This document shows, one piece after another, positions 19,404-27,573 of a stretch of DNA of 64,000 nucleotides. The DNA is from Labrenzia sp. R4_2 (lineage in GTDB: Bacteria > Pseudomonadota > Alphaproteobacteria > Rhizobiales > Stappiaceae). A program made the translations under genes and the position numbers. The stretch is from NCBI RefSeq assembly GCF_017743865.1, contig NZ_JAGHRJ010000001.1, positions 186,001-250,000 of the forward strand, given 5' to 3'. Position 1 is the stretch's first letter. Every line of letters starts with the position of its first letter. The notes beneath the pieces were generated by a model. It had not been told where the DNA came from and did not search any database. It saw only the letters and a list, made by a program, of their open reading frames with translations.

Positions 19404-19421
19404 TGTCAAATTTAGTTTACA
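19404..19421 (-). promoter_or_regulatory. PpsR/CrtJ site upstream of crtI
   Basis: Perfect TGT-N12-ACA palindrome-like site in the 171-nt spacer between the membrane-protein gene and crtI. On the minus strand it contains TTGACA, which can act as the crtI -35 with a weaker -10 about 17 bp downstream. Confidence 0.75.
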
Positions 19422-19454
19422 CTTTTCTCCGCAAGAGAGAAGGGCCCTGGCGGA

Positions 19455-20234
19455 TTATTCCGCTGCATCGAGGTCCATGGACCGTCTTTGACGCGGTCTG
19501 GCTGTTCGTTGAGTGAAGCGCTGGGTAACTTTGTGCCGATGGTAGAAGATGAGAGCGAGACCCGTAACGAGTGGAATGGCCCAGAGCCCGGGTGCCAGGG
19601 CCAGTTCCGGCATCAGGCGGACGGCGCCGAAAGCGAAAAACGCGGTGTAGACCGAGATGCCGGTGCCGACGATTGCTTTGATATGTTCCAGCAGCCACTC
19701 GATCGGAGACGGGTCGGACTTCACAAGAAACCAGACATTCGTCGCGACGGTCGCAAATCCGACCATGGAAATCCCGATCATCATCGGCTGGGAAATCAAG
19801 ACCCCTTGAACGGCGCAATTGGCGGATGCAGCAAGCAGGGCCGCTTGAAGACCCCAGTTGAGCGCAGTCTGGTTCTGCCGCTGATCCCGCTTGTTGACCG
19901 CGCAGCGCCAGCCGTACCAAGTGAGGTTTACGGTCAAGAGCCCGAGATAAAACATCATCCAGCCAAATATGCCCTGCACCAGAACGGGATCGGAGAACTC
20001 CGGGTGATCAACGAGATGCGGATGCGTCGGCATGGGGTAAAGGAGGGTCAAGGTTGCCATCATCATGGCCACCGTGCCTGTGATCAGCATCAGGACCGAG
20101 AAGATCTTGCCCCACCACTTGTGACGCTCGCCGCCCTTTTGGGCCAAGACCGGGATCCAGAAACCGATCAGTCCCGGCGCACCGGTTGTGATGTGTATGG
20201 CGATCAATACGACAAAAAGATCATGTTCGGTCAT
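19455..20234 (-). CDS. Multi-spanning membrane protein (DUF2306-like) in the photosynthesis cluster
   Basis: 259-residue hydrophobic protein with about seven or eight membrane spans and an early ERHKWWGKIFSVL segment like the HRxxGR motif of DUF2306-type membrane proteins; the C-terminal 25 residues are basic and Gln/Arg-rich. The start at 20234 (MTEHDLFVVLIAIHITTGAP) is the first codon of the hydrophobic domain; the longer frame upstream runs into the divergent P450 gene. It sits upstream of crtI where Rhodobacter carries tspO, but has no TspO sequence features. Function unknown; a role in pigment handling is only suggested by place. Confidence 0.7.
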   Translation of the reverse strand: MTEHDLFVVLIAIHITTGAPGLIGFWIPVLAQKGGERHKWWGKIFSVLMLITGTVAMMMATLTLLYPMPTHPHLVDHPEFSDPVLVQGIFGWMMFYLGLLTVNLTWYGWRCAVNKRDQRQNQTALNWGLQAALLAASANCAVQGVLISQPMMIGISMVGFATVATNVWFLVKSDPSPIEWLLEHIKAIVGTGISVYTAFFAFGAVRLMPELALAPGLWAIPLVTGLALIFYHRHKVTQRFTQRTARPRQRRSMDLDAAE

Positions 20235-20255
20235 GGGCTTGGCTCTTTGATCGAA

Positions 20256-20268
20256 GCATTCGAAATGC
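20256..20268. promoter_or_regulatory. Short palindrome between the divergent membrane-protein and P450 genes
   Basis: GCATT-CGA-AATGC inverted repeat in the 46-nt space between the two divergent start codons. Possibly an operator for both; too short to be sure. No TGT-N12-ACA site is seen here. Confidence 0.3.
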
Positions 20269-20280
20269 GGAAGAAGGGAC

Positions 20281-21669
20281 ATGTTGATGGCAGCTGTTGA
20301 GACATACATTCCACCGCGCCCGTCGCGGCTGCCGCCAGTTTTGGCGCTGCTGCGCACCGTCTGGCACGGCGATGGAGATCTTCTCAGCCTGTTGCCGGGG
20401 GCAGCGTTTTCCATGGCTGCTGGAGAACTGGGCTACTCGCGCCGGTCCATCAAACTCTTCAACGACCCGGAGCTTGTGCGGCAGATCCTGCTCGACCCGG
20501 AAGGAATCTTTCCGAAAAGCGATCTGATGGTCGGTGCACTGGAGCCGCTCATTGGTGATTCCATCTTTGTCTCCGATGGAGCGAAATGGCGCCGCCAACG
20601 GGCCATGATCGATCCGGCGTTTTCCAAAATGCGTCTGACCCATGCCTTTGGCGCAATGGTCGGGGCGGTCGATGACTATGTCGCCCGTTTGAAGGAGAGC
20701 GCAGCCCGCGATGAGGTTCTGTCGCTTGACCGGATCATGAGCGAACTCACAGCCGATATCATTTGCCGAACGGTATTTTCGACCTCGCTCGACACCGGAA
20801 TTTCGCGGGACGTCTTTGACGACTTCGCCGTATTTGAACGTGGTGTGGCACAGGTGAAAATATGGCGATTGATCACCGATCCGGCCTGGGCCGATGTTCC
20901 GCAAAGCGACGAGGTTCTGGTGGCTTGCAAGCGGATCCGGCACCACCTTGGGAGCTTGATCGATACGCATATGGGCCCGGATGCCGGGAAATATGATGAT
21001 ATCGCCAGCGCAGTTATTTCTGCGCGCGATAGCGAAACGGGCGAGCCGTTCACGCGCGATGAACTCATCGATCAGCTGGGGGTCTTTTTTCTTGCAGGTC
21101 ATGAAACGACAGCGAGCGCCCTGACCTGGGCGTTTTATCTCTTGGCGATGTGTCCGGATGTCTTGCGCCGGCTGCGGGCGGAAGTCGACGAGACCACGGA
21201 CGGTGATGCTCTCACCTTTGAGGCGACCCGCGCGCTGGGCTATACGCGCGCTGTCTTTCGCGAAACCTTGCGGCTTTACCCGCCAATCACGTTTTTGCCG
21301 CGGGTCGCGATGCAAGGCACCCGTATCGGCAAGTACAAAGTGCGCAAGGGCGCGCTTTTGATGATCTCGCCCTGGACCTTGCAGCGTCATGGAGATTACT
21401 GGCCTGATCCGGACCGTTTCGATCCGGATCGCTTCCTGCCGCCAAGGGAGCAAGAGGTCGTGCAAGGGGCCTACATTCCCTTTGGAGCCGGGCCGCACAC
21501 CTGTGTTGGGGCCGGTTTTGCGGCCGTCGAAAGCGCGCTCATTCTTGCCCGCCTGACACGTGAGTTCGACTTTCTGCCTGAAAACGCGGATGCCGTGCGA
21601 CCGGTCGCGCGCCTCACGACGCGCCCTGCGGAGCAAATCTATGTGCGGCTCAAGTCTCATGGGCGTTGA
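20281..21669 (+). CDS. Cytochrome P450
   Basis: Complete 462-residue P450 monooxygenase. I-helix oxygen-activation motif AGHETTA at 272-278, K-helix ExxR at E328-R331 (RETLR), and haem-binding loop FGAGPHTCVG with the ligand Cys at 408; His replaces the usual Arg two residues before the Cys. No membrane anchor, so it is a soluble class I-type enzyme needing ferredoxin and reductase encoded elsewhere. AAGGGAC precedes the ATG. It lies between crtIB and bchIDO, where Rhodobacter has crtA. A carotenoid or tetrapyrrole substrate is inferred from context only. Confidence 0.9.
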   Translation: MLMAAVETYIPPRPSRLPPVLALLRTVWHGDGDLLSLLPGAAFSMAAGELGYSRRSIKLFNDPELVRQILLDPEGIFPKSDLMVGALEPLIGDSIFVSDGAKWRRQRAMIDPAFSKMRLTHAFGAMVGAVDDYVARLKESAARDEVLSLDRIMSELTADIICRTVFSTSLDTGISRDVFDDFAVFERGVAQVKIWRLITDPAWADVPQSDEVLVACKRIRHHLGSLIDTHMGPDAGKYDDIASAVISARDSETGEPFTRDELIDQLGVFFLAGHETTASALTWAFYLLAMCPDVLRRLRAEVDETTDGDALTFEATRALGYTRAVFRETLRLYPPITFLPRVAMQGTRIGKYKVRKGALLMISPWTLQRHGDYWPDPDRFDPDRFLPPREQEVVQGAYIPFGAGPHTCVGAGFAAVESALILARLTREFDFLPENADAVRPVARLTTRPAEQIYVRLKSHGR

Positions 21670-22900
21670 CCGTATCGGCGGGGCTGACCGTCTGTTGCGT
21701 GCTGGCTGACTGGGGAACGCGAGCTTCTCCCACCGCTTCTGCCCCAGAAATCCCGGCAGGCCAGGCAATGTCGAGCGTTGCAGCTTCACCAAAGGTTTTC
21801 CCGCCAAACAAAACCTGTTTCAGCACGGGCCAGGACGAGAACGTCATCATCGGAAACGGAAAGGGATCGGATCCAGACCAAAGCACATCCCGCGATGTGA
21901 CCATGGCACCGGCGCGGCGTGCCATCTGTTTTGGCTCCAGAACACTGCCGTAGACTTGCAACAGCGTTGTGTGGCCTTCTTGAAAACGCTTTTTCGGCTT
22001 CAAACGGACCGGCGGCGCATTGTCTGGATCGGACACCGCAGCTGCCAGATCCTCATGCTCCATGAAATGAATGCCGCTCGTCAGCCGCGGATTGCATTCC
22101 AGTGGCCAGGGCGTTCCGGTCTGGTCGATAATAAAGTCGAACGCCAAAAAGTAGGAGTAGCTGTTTGCAGCGACGAAATCGGCGACCCATTGCGCCACTT
22201 GCGGCGCATCTTCGACACGTTGAAAACAAACCGCAACCGTGCCTGAGAAGACAAGGCCTTCATAGGTCACATGTGCCAGGATCTTGCCGTCCTGGCACAG
22301 GGTCAAGGTGCTGAGTTCGCGGCCAAAAACCCGCTTTTGAACGATGGCATCAGGATCGCTCAAAAGTTCTTCCGGAACAGTGTCCGGTGCCAGCATTTGC
22401 ATCTTCTGCCCGGAGCATCCGATGCGAGGTTTGAACACACACGGCGTGGTCCGCACCAGTCTGGCAGCCTCAGGATCGGTGGCAAGATGGGTCTCGGGGG
22501 CCGGCAAGCCCGCGGATTGCGCCAAGCGATTGAAGAGGTATTTGTCGTTAAGGTCCCACAGCACGCCATGCGGATTGGTGAAGAGCCGGGTTCTTTCCGG
22601 GAGCCGCGGCGCCAGCAGGCTGACATGAAGGGCTTCTTCGGAAACGGGAACAACCAGATCGACGTTTTCTGCCTTTATGATGGTGAGCAGGGCATCGAGA
22701 TACTCGGATTGCTGCGTCGCTGGCGGTGGTGTCTGATAACATTTGTCGACCGCATTTGACGGCCGGCTCAAATGCCACGCAAATGGATCGGCCACCAGAA
22801 CCCGGCAGCCCGCACCTTTCAGGGCCCGGGCGAGTTCCAGCGACTTTGGAAGCCGTCCAAGTGTGAGCAACACGGTTTTTGGGAGCGTCTCCGTTGCCAC
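21650..22900 (-). CDS. ATP-grasp superfamily ligase
   Basis: 416-residue ATP-grasp protein: N-terminal Rossmann-like pre-grasp domain (TVLLTLGRLPKSLELARALK), ATP-binding VFKPRIGCSGQKMQML, QKRVFGRELSTLTL, and the metal-binding PLECNPRLTSGIHF typical of carboxylate-amine/thiol ligases. The start is a GTG at 22900 with AGGGA upstream. It is 33 nt downstream of bchO in the same direction, making it the apparent fourth gene of bchIDO, and its 3' end overlaps the convergent P450 gene by 20 nt. Substrate unknown. The C-terminal 30 residues are low complexity. Confidence 0.85.
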   Translation of the reverse strand: MATETLPKTVLLTLGRLPKSLELARALKGAGCRVLVADPFAWHLSRPSNAVDKCYQTPPPATQQSEYLDALLTIIKAENVDLVVPVSEEALHVSLLAPRLPERTRLFTNPHGVLWDLNDKYLFNRLAQSAGLPAPETHLATDPEAARLVRTTPCVFKPRIGCSGQKMQMLAPDTVPEELLSDPDAIVQKRVFGRELSTLTLCQDGKILAHVTYEGLVFSGTVAVCFQRVEDAPQVAQWVADFVAANSYSYFLAFDFIIDQTGTPWPLECNPRLTSGIHFMEHEDLAAAVSDPDNAPPVRLKPKKRFQEGHTTLLQVYGSVLEPKQMARRAGAMVTSRDVLWSGSDPFPFPMMTFSSWPVLKQVLFGGKTFGEAATLDIAWPAGISGAEAVGEARVPQSASTQQTVSPADTVNAHET

Positions 22901-22933
22901 CTCTCCATTCCCTGGTTGTCTATTGATCCTTGC

Positions 22934-23854
22934 TCATGCAGCATCTGCGCCGTTGGTCTTGGCGGCCTGCAGGGCCTCAGTCATCCAGCTTGCGACATCT
23001 TTTGGATGGCTCTCGTGCACAAGATGGCCACCGGTCGGCGTGAGCTGCAGATGCCCGTTCGGGGCGAGCGCTGCGGCTTTTCTTGAGCTGGAGGGCGGCA
23101 CCATCGGGTCGTCTTCAGCCGCATATAGATGAAGCGGTGCGCTCAATCGCTGAAGCATGGCGTTCAGATGCGACAGATCCCAGGAAGCCATCATCCCAAG
23201 AGCCCCGCGAACATGGCCGGAAGATCCAAGGAGGCGTTGGTAGATCGCATCACCCAGCGGATCGATCCGGGACCCGGTTGCGCTCAAGAGGTTGTTGCCA
23301 AGCGGTGTCGACTTTGCGAGCAAAGAAAACATGGACGCCGATAAGGGATTGGCAAACAGCGCCTTGGCCATTGGCGACAGGATCCGGTTGCCGCGGATCG
23401 GCTTCAAGGCTCCATTGACACTGAAAATCTGCGGCGTTGGGTCCTGCGTGTGTTTTGCATGACGCGTTGCGTTGACCAGAGATATCCCGATAACCGACCC
23501 GGCCGAATGCCCTAAGAAAAATTGCGGTTTCAAGTCCAGATGGTGCAACAATCCACGAATGGCTGTCGTCATGCCTTCAAGTGAGAGGTCCGGGCTTTCC
23601 GTCGGCCGGGTGAAGCCATGGCACGGCAAATCCAGGACGATCAGCCGATAGTCGTTTTCCAGAAAGGGGATTAGATTACGCCAGGAGAAAGAGGCTGCCC
23701 CGGTCCCATGGATCAAAAGAAACGCCGGTGCCGCTTCTTGACCTAATAATTGGACATGCCACCGGTAACCGCTTGCCTCTACAAACTGGCTGGCCTCACT
23801 ATAAGGCCAGTCTTGCCCGTCCCGGTCCCAGTTGAGCCAATCACGATCCGCCAT
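22934..23854 (-). CDS. bchO: Magnesium-chelatase-associated alpha/beta hydrolase BchO
   Basis: 306-residue alpha/beta-hydrolase of the BchO family found with bchID in purple bacteria; exact reaction is not established. Seen: oxyanion region LLIHGTGAASFSWRNLIPFL, nucleophile elbow FFLGHSAGSVIG with Ser, and the C-terminal GGHLVHESHP with the catalytic His. Its ATG overlaps the bchD stop (TGATG). Confidence 0.93.
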   Translation of the reverse strand: MADRDWLNWDRDGQDWPYSEASQFVEASGYRWHVQLLGQEAAPAFLLIHGTGAASFSWRNLIPFLENDYRLIVLDLPCHGFTRPTESPDLSLEGMTTAIRGLLHHLDLKPQFFLGHSAGSVIGISLVNATRHAKHTQDPTPQIFSVNGALKPIRGNRILSPMAKALFANPLSASMFSLLAKSTPLGNNLLSATGSRIDPLGDAIYQRLLGSSGHVRGALGMMASWDLSHLNAMLQRLSAPLHLYAAEDDPMVPPSSSRKAAALAPNGHLQLTPTGGHLVHESHPKDVASWMTEALQAAKTNGADAA

Positions 23855-25728
23855 CAGCTGTGCGCCTCCTCAAGCGAAGCGTTGACGAGATCGGACATGG
23901 CACGGGAATCGGCATGCCGCAAAATATGCAGATCTGCGCCCATGGTGCTGGCCAGAGTGGAAACGGATTCCCGCGGACGGCGGGCGATGTCGATACAAAT
24001 TGCCCGGATCTCATGCGCACGGCACTGTTCTGCAAGACCGTGCACTTGTTCAGCTGCCCGGGTTCGGTCTGGCGTGCCATCCAGCGCAATGTTGCCCCGC
24101 CCGTCCGTCATGAGGACCAGTACCGGTGTGCTTCCTTGCCGCCGGACACTGAGCGCGAGCTCCAGGCCCCGTTCCAGACCGGCCGCCAGTGGTGTCGGAC
24201 CTCCGCCAGGAAGTCCGGCAAGTTTTCGCTTTGCCATGACCAGCGAGCGTGTCGGTGACAAAAGGGTTTCTGCTTGGGTGCCGCGAAAAGCAATCATTGC
24301 CACTTCATCGCGGCGCACATAACACCTGGAAAGCAACTGCTCGATGGCGCCTTTGGTTTCGCCAAGACGCTCCAAAGCTGTTGAGCCGGAGGCATCAACG
24401 ACGAATATCGCAGTCGATGGCGTCTCGTGACGCAGGCGCTGATAACGGTAATCGTCGCGCGTGATCAACGTGCGCGGTTTGCGGCGCGGTGGAGCGGTGA
24501 TCGAGCGTTCCAGTTTTGCTGCCAGAAAGTCCCGGTTGCGGTTCCGGATGAGTTGCCAGGGAGCGGCCGCACGCAAGGTCGCAAGAATGTTGGGACGGGC
24601 ATCCGGACGGGGTGGCATGCGAGAGGTTGAAACCGGCCGGCCGCGGCCGGCGTCTTTGCGAACCGCACCGGACTTTCCGGATCGGGCCCGGGGCGAGGAT
24701 TTAGTGGCGTCGGCCAAAAACTCGGGAAGACCGTCGATTGTGCCGGCTTCGACAGCCGCCAAAAGTTCTGAAAGCGCGGAAAGGTCCTGCTCAGAAGTTG
24801 CGGGCGTATCCTTATCCTGGTTTTCCCCGTCCTGTTTGTGGCCAGCATCCTGTCGGTCAGATTGGCCATTGTCCTCAGGCTGTGCCTGGTTTTCTTCGAC
24901 CGGATCGTTTGGTTGCGCGGCGAGGGACAGCCCAAGGCACAAGCGGACTGCGGTGAGGGCATCTGCCTCTGAAACGGTGCTTCGCTCCTCCAACGCTGCA
25001 AGCGTTTGGCAGAGCCTTGAGAGGTGTTTCAAGGTTCGCAGCGAAGAAACGCCCGCGGCAAACGCCAGACGGGACAGAAGGCCGATCAATTCGTCACTGA
25101 TGATCACGTCGGCAGCAGTGACGGTGGAGGTAAGCTCCACGTCGGGTGAATGTGACGCGACCTCACTCCAAGGGATTGCATTGAGGTCAATCATGAGCCC
25201 GAGCCGGTCTCCCAGCGCTTTGGGGAGTTGTTCTTCGGGGTCTGCCCCTTCATCAACCGCGATCACCAGAAAGTCTGCGGTGTCTTGGGCAGCACTGTCG
25301 GCCGGACGGCCAGCCTTTGGGCAGGCGCGGCGATCCATTGTCTCGCCGATCAGGGCCGCAACAGGGGCTTCCACACGCTCCGCCATCGGGATGAGAAGGA
25401 CGCCGTGATCGGCCTTTGCGAGAAGCCCGGGCTGGGTGATGACACGCCCGGCGAGGGCGGTTGCCGGAATGTCCACGCTGCCGGTCAGGCCCTGCAGGGA
25501 AACGGATGAGGGAACGCGGACCCAGGGTTTGTCCTGGCCCAGCAGCGCGGCAAGGTGATTAAGAAATGCATCACGAACACCGCCTGCGCGTGCCTTCAGC
25601 CAAAGGCCGCCTAGTCTTGCACTGCCGACTTTAAGGACCTGTGCTGCAAGAAGGGCGTCCTGCCACGTATTCGGGGCAAGTTCTGGTCTTGCGGCGTCAA
25701 AGGCCTGCATGGACCGGACATCATCCAT
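23854..25728 (-). CDS. bchD: Magnesium chelatase subunit D
   Basis: 624-residue BchD, the AAA-like/VWA subunit of magnesium chelatase, which inserts Mg into protoporphyrin IX with BchI and BchH. It has a degenerate AAA part at residues 1-260, an acidic/Gln-rich linker at about 270-310, and a C-terminal VWA domain with the MIDAS motif VVDASGSTALERL. It overlaps the bchI stop by 8 nt. bchH is not in the window. Confidence 0.95.
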   Translation of the reverse strand: MDDVRSMQAFDAARPELAPNTWQDALLAAQVLKVGSARLGGLWLKARAGGVRDAFLNHLAALLGQDKPWVRVPSSVSLQGLTGSVDIPATALAGRVITQPGLLAKADHGVLLIPMAERVEAPVAALIGETMDRRACPKAGRPADSAAQDTADFLVIAVDEGADPEEQLPKALGDRLGLMIDLNAIPWSEVASHSPDVELTSTVTAADVIISDELIGLLSRLAFAAGVSSLRTLKHLSRLCQTLAALEERSTVSEADALTAVRLCLGLSLAAQPNDPVEENQAQPEDNGQSDRQDAGHKQDGENQDKDTPATSEQDLSALSELLAAVEAGTIDGLPEFLADATKSSPRARSGKSGAVRKDAGRGRPVSTSRMPPRPDARPNILATLRAAAPWQLIRNRNRDFLAAKLERSITAPPRRKPRTLITRDDYRYQRLRHETPSTAIFVVDASGSTALERLGETKGAIEQLLSRCYVRRDEVAMIAFRGTQAETLLSPTRSLVMAKRKLAGLPGGGPTPLAAGLERGLELALSVRRQGSTPVLVLMTDGRGNIALDGTPDRTRAAEQVHGLAEQCRAHEIRAICIDIARRPRESVSTLASTMGADLHILRHADSRAMSDLVNASLEEAHS

Positions 25729-26776
25729 GCGCTGCCTCTGTTGCGGCGGCGGCCTCGGCGCTCACAGCAGCTACAGCGCGTTCAATTCGCGGAGCGCTTC
25801 CGGCATCATCAAGCGGATCCCGCCGCAACCGGTGGCACAGAACCATTGGCGAAATGTCAGAAACATCTGTCCAGGTCACCGCCAGACGTCCGGCGAGGGC
25901 TGCGCTTGCCCGGCAGGCCCGCATAAGGGTCAGCTCGCCGCGCATCCCGTCAATCCCAAGGCTCATGCACAGTTGAGACATCCGCGACAGGACATCATCC
26001 GGAATATCGACCTGACGCAGGATCTTTCGGGCCTTGACCACTTTGTTCCGGATGGCGGCATCCTTGCGGGACCACTTCGCCACAAATGCAGCCGGGTCGG
26101 CTTCAAAAGCGTCGCGGCGGCGGATCACCTCGATGCGTTGCTGGAGATCGTTGATTGTGCGGATCTCGACACTGAGGCCAAACCGGTCGAGCAGCTGCGG
26201 TCGCAGATCGCCTTCTTCCGGATTGCCGCTTCCAACCAGCGCGAAGCGGGCGGCGTGCCGAATGCTGAGGCCTTCCCGCTCCACCACATTGACGCCGGAG
26301 GCCGCAGCATCAAGAAGAAGATCAACCAGATGATCTTCAAGAAGATTGACTTCATCGATGTAGAGAAAGCCTTGGTTGGCCGCTGCCAAAAGCCCAGGTT
26401 CGAAGTCCTTTTCGCCCGCAACCAACGCCTTTTCAAGATCCAGAGCACCGCAAATCCGGTCTTCTGTCGCGCCGAGCGGCAAATCGATCATGGGGGTGCG
26501 GATCTGCACTTTCTTGGGCGGCTTCTTGCCATCTGCGGGGGTGCAAACCGGGCAGGCGGCCTGCGGGTGGTCCGGTGAACAATTGAACCGGCAGCCTGCG
26601 CGGGTGTCAATTTTGGGCAACAGTTCAGCGAGTGCGCGGACGGCTGTCGATTTGCCGGTTCCACGATCACCAAAAATCAGGACACCACCCAAGAGTGGCT
26701 CCACGGCTGCCATCAGCAAGGCCTTTTTCATGTCCTCTTGGGCGACAATGGCTGAGAAGGGAAAGGGTGCTGACAT
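25721..26776 (-). CDS. bchI: Magnesium chelatase ATPase subunit I
   Basis: AAA+ motor of magnesium chelatase, 351 residues from the ATG at 26776 (MSAPFPFSAIVAQEDMKKAL). Walker A FGDRGTGKSTAV and Walker B LYIDEVNLL are present. The start is chosen at GGTGGATTCCAATG because the upstream ATG at 26815 lies inside the PpsR-type site. First gene of bchI-bchD-bchO-ATP-grasp. Confidence 0.96.
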   Translation of the reverse strand: MSAPFPFSAIVAQEDMKKALLMAAVEPLLGGVLIFGDRGTGKSTAVRALAELLPKIDTRAGCRFNCSPDHPQAACPVCTPADGKKPPKKVQIRTPMIDLPLGATEDRICGALDLEKALVAGEKDFEPGLLAAANQGFLYIDEVNLLEDHLVDLLLDAAASGVNVVEREGLSIRHAARFALVGSGNPEEGDLRPQLLDRFGLSVEIRTINDLQQRIEVIRRRDAFEADPAAFVAKWSRKDAAIRNKVVKARKILRQVDIPDDVLSRMSQLCMSLGIDGMRGELTLMRACRASAALAGRLAVTWTDVSDISPMVLCHRLRRDPLDDAGSAPRIERAVAAVSAEAAAATEAAHG

Positions 26777-26796
26777 TGGAATCCACCATATATGAG

Positions 26797-26814
26797 TGTC
26801 AATATAAGTTGACA
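26797..26814 (-). promoter_or_regulatory. PpsR/CrtJ site upstream of bchI
   Basis: Perfect TGT-N12-ACA site, 21 nt before the bchI start codon. A TATATT within it (minus strand) could be the -10 of a promoter with a short leader, so repressor would cover the core promoter. Confidence 0.8.
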
Positions 26815-27078
26815 CATTTCGCTGGTGGAGAGAAGAGGCAGGGCGTTTTTTTTGGGCGCTGTACGTAGAATGCCGGTGTCTTTGTGTTCAAGCAGCACGC
26901 GCCGCCATGTCCAACCAAGAAAACCGGACACCAAACGGGAGGCAATGGCACCAGGTCTCTGTGCTGGCGGCGATTTCCGGCGACAAGGGAGCTATTGTTG
27001 GTCGCAATTCGATTGGAGTAAGATCTTTTTGGTCAAACAATTGACCGTTATCCGCCGTCCTGGATGGAAAGGGATGTT
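26815..27078. other. Spacer at the right edge of the photosynthesis cluster
   Basis: About 260 nt between the divergent bchI and universal-stress-protein genes. Apart from the adjoining PpsR-type site I see no gene and no strong repeat; it should hold the bchI upstream sequence and the usp promoter. Genes to the right have no photosynthesis connection. Confidence 0.5.
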
Positions 27079-27492
27079 ATGCCCAGCGATACTTCATTGA
27101 TCCTCTGCCCGGTCAATCTGCGCCATGTGCAGTTGAACGTCACCGCTTATGAAGAAGCCATGGCCATGGCACGGCGCAGGCAGGCAAAGCTTCTTGTGGC
27201 GACCATCGCGCCTGAAATGGAACGGAACCTCAACATTCGGGATTCCGCTTCCTACTGGGAAAAGCAGCTGAAGAGTTTCGTTGAGCAGCATCCTGCAGAG
27301 GGGATCGAACTGGAGACAGTTGTCCGTCTAGGCGCGGTACACCGGCAGATCGTGAAGCTCGCAGATGAGCGGAACGTGGACCTTATCGTGATGGAATCAG
27401 CCAACCCACGTGTTCAGGATTACCTGCTTGGTACCACCGCAAGCCACGTCGTCGCGCATGCAAAATGCTCTGTCTATGTTGTCCGGGGTTAA
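27079..27492 (+). CDS. Universal stress protein, UspA family
   Basis: 137-residue single Usp domain: starts MPSDTSLILCPVNLRHVQLN, with VDLIVMESANPR and a C-terminal GTTASHVVAHAKCSVYVVRG that keeps the G-x9-G-S/T-like nucleotide loop in altered form. The ATG at 27079 follows AAAGGGA; an in-frame ATG five codons earlier lacks a ribosome site. Role probably stress or redox adaptation; adjacency to bchI may be fortuitous. Confidence 0.85.
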   Translation: MPSDTSLILCPVNLRHVQLNVTAYEEAMAMARRRQAKLLVATIAPEMERNLNIRDSASYWEKQLKSFVEQHPAEGIELETVVRLGAVHRQIVKLADERNVDLIVMESANPRVQDYLLGTTASHVVAHAKCSVYVVRG

Positions 27493-27534
27493 CGCGTGAA
27501 CAAGAGGTCCAAGGACGGCCTTTGATAGGGTGGT

Positions 27535-27563
27535 GAACGCCCCCGAACGGATCGGGGGCGTTC
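27535..27563. terminator. Bidirectional hairpin between usp and BCCT transporter
   Basis: Perfect 12-bp inverted repeat GAACGCCCCCGA/TCGGGGGCGTTC with a 5-nt loop between two convergent genes. No T-run follows on either strand, so it may end transcription weakly or protect 3' ends. Confidence 0.6.
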
Positions 27564-27573
27564 AAAGCGGGTC

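Noticed and set aside
20221-21807. 528-codon minus-strand open frame opposite the P450
   Set aside because: Shadow of the P450 gene; contains no known motif, while the plus strand has complete P450 signatures.
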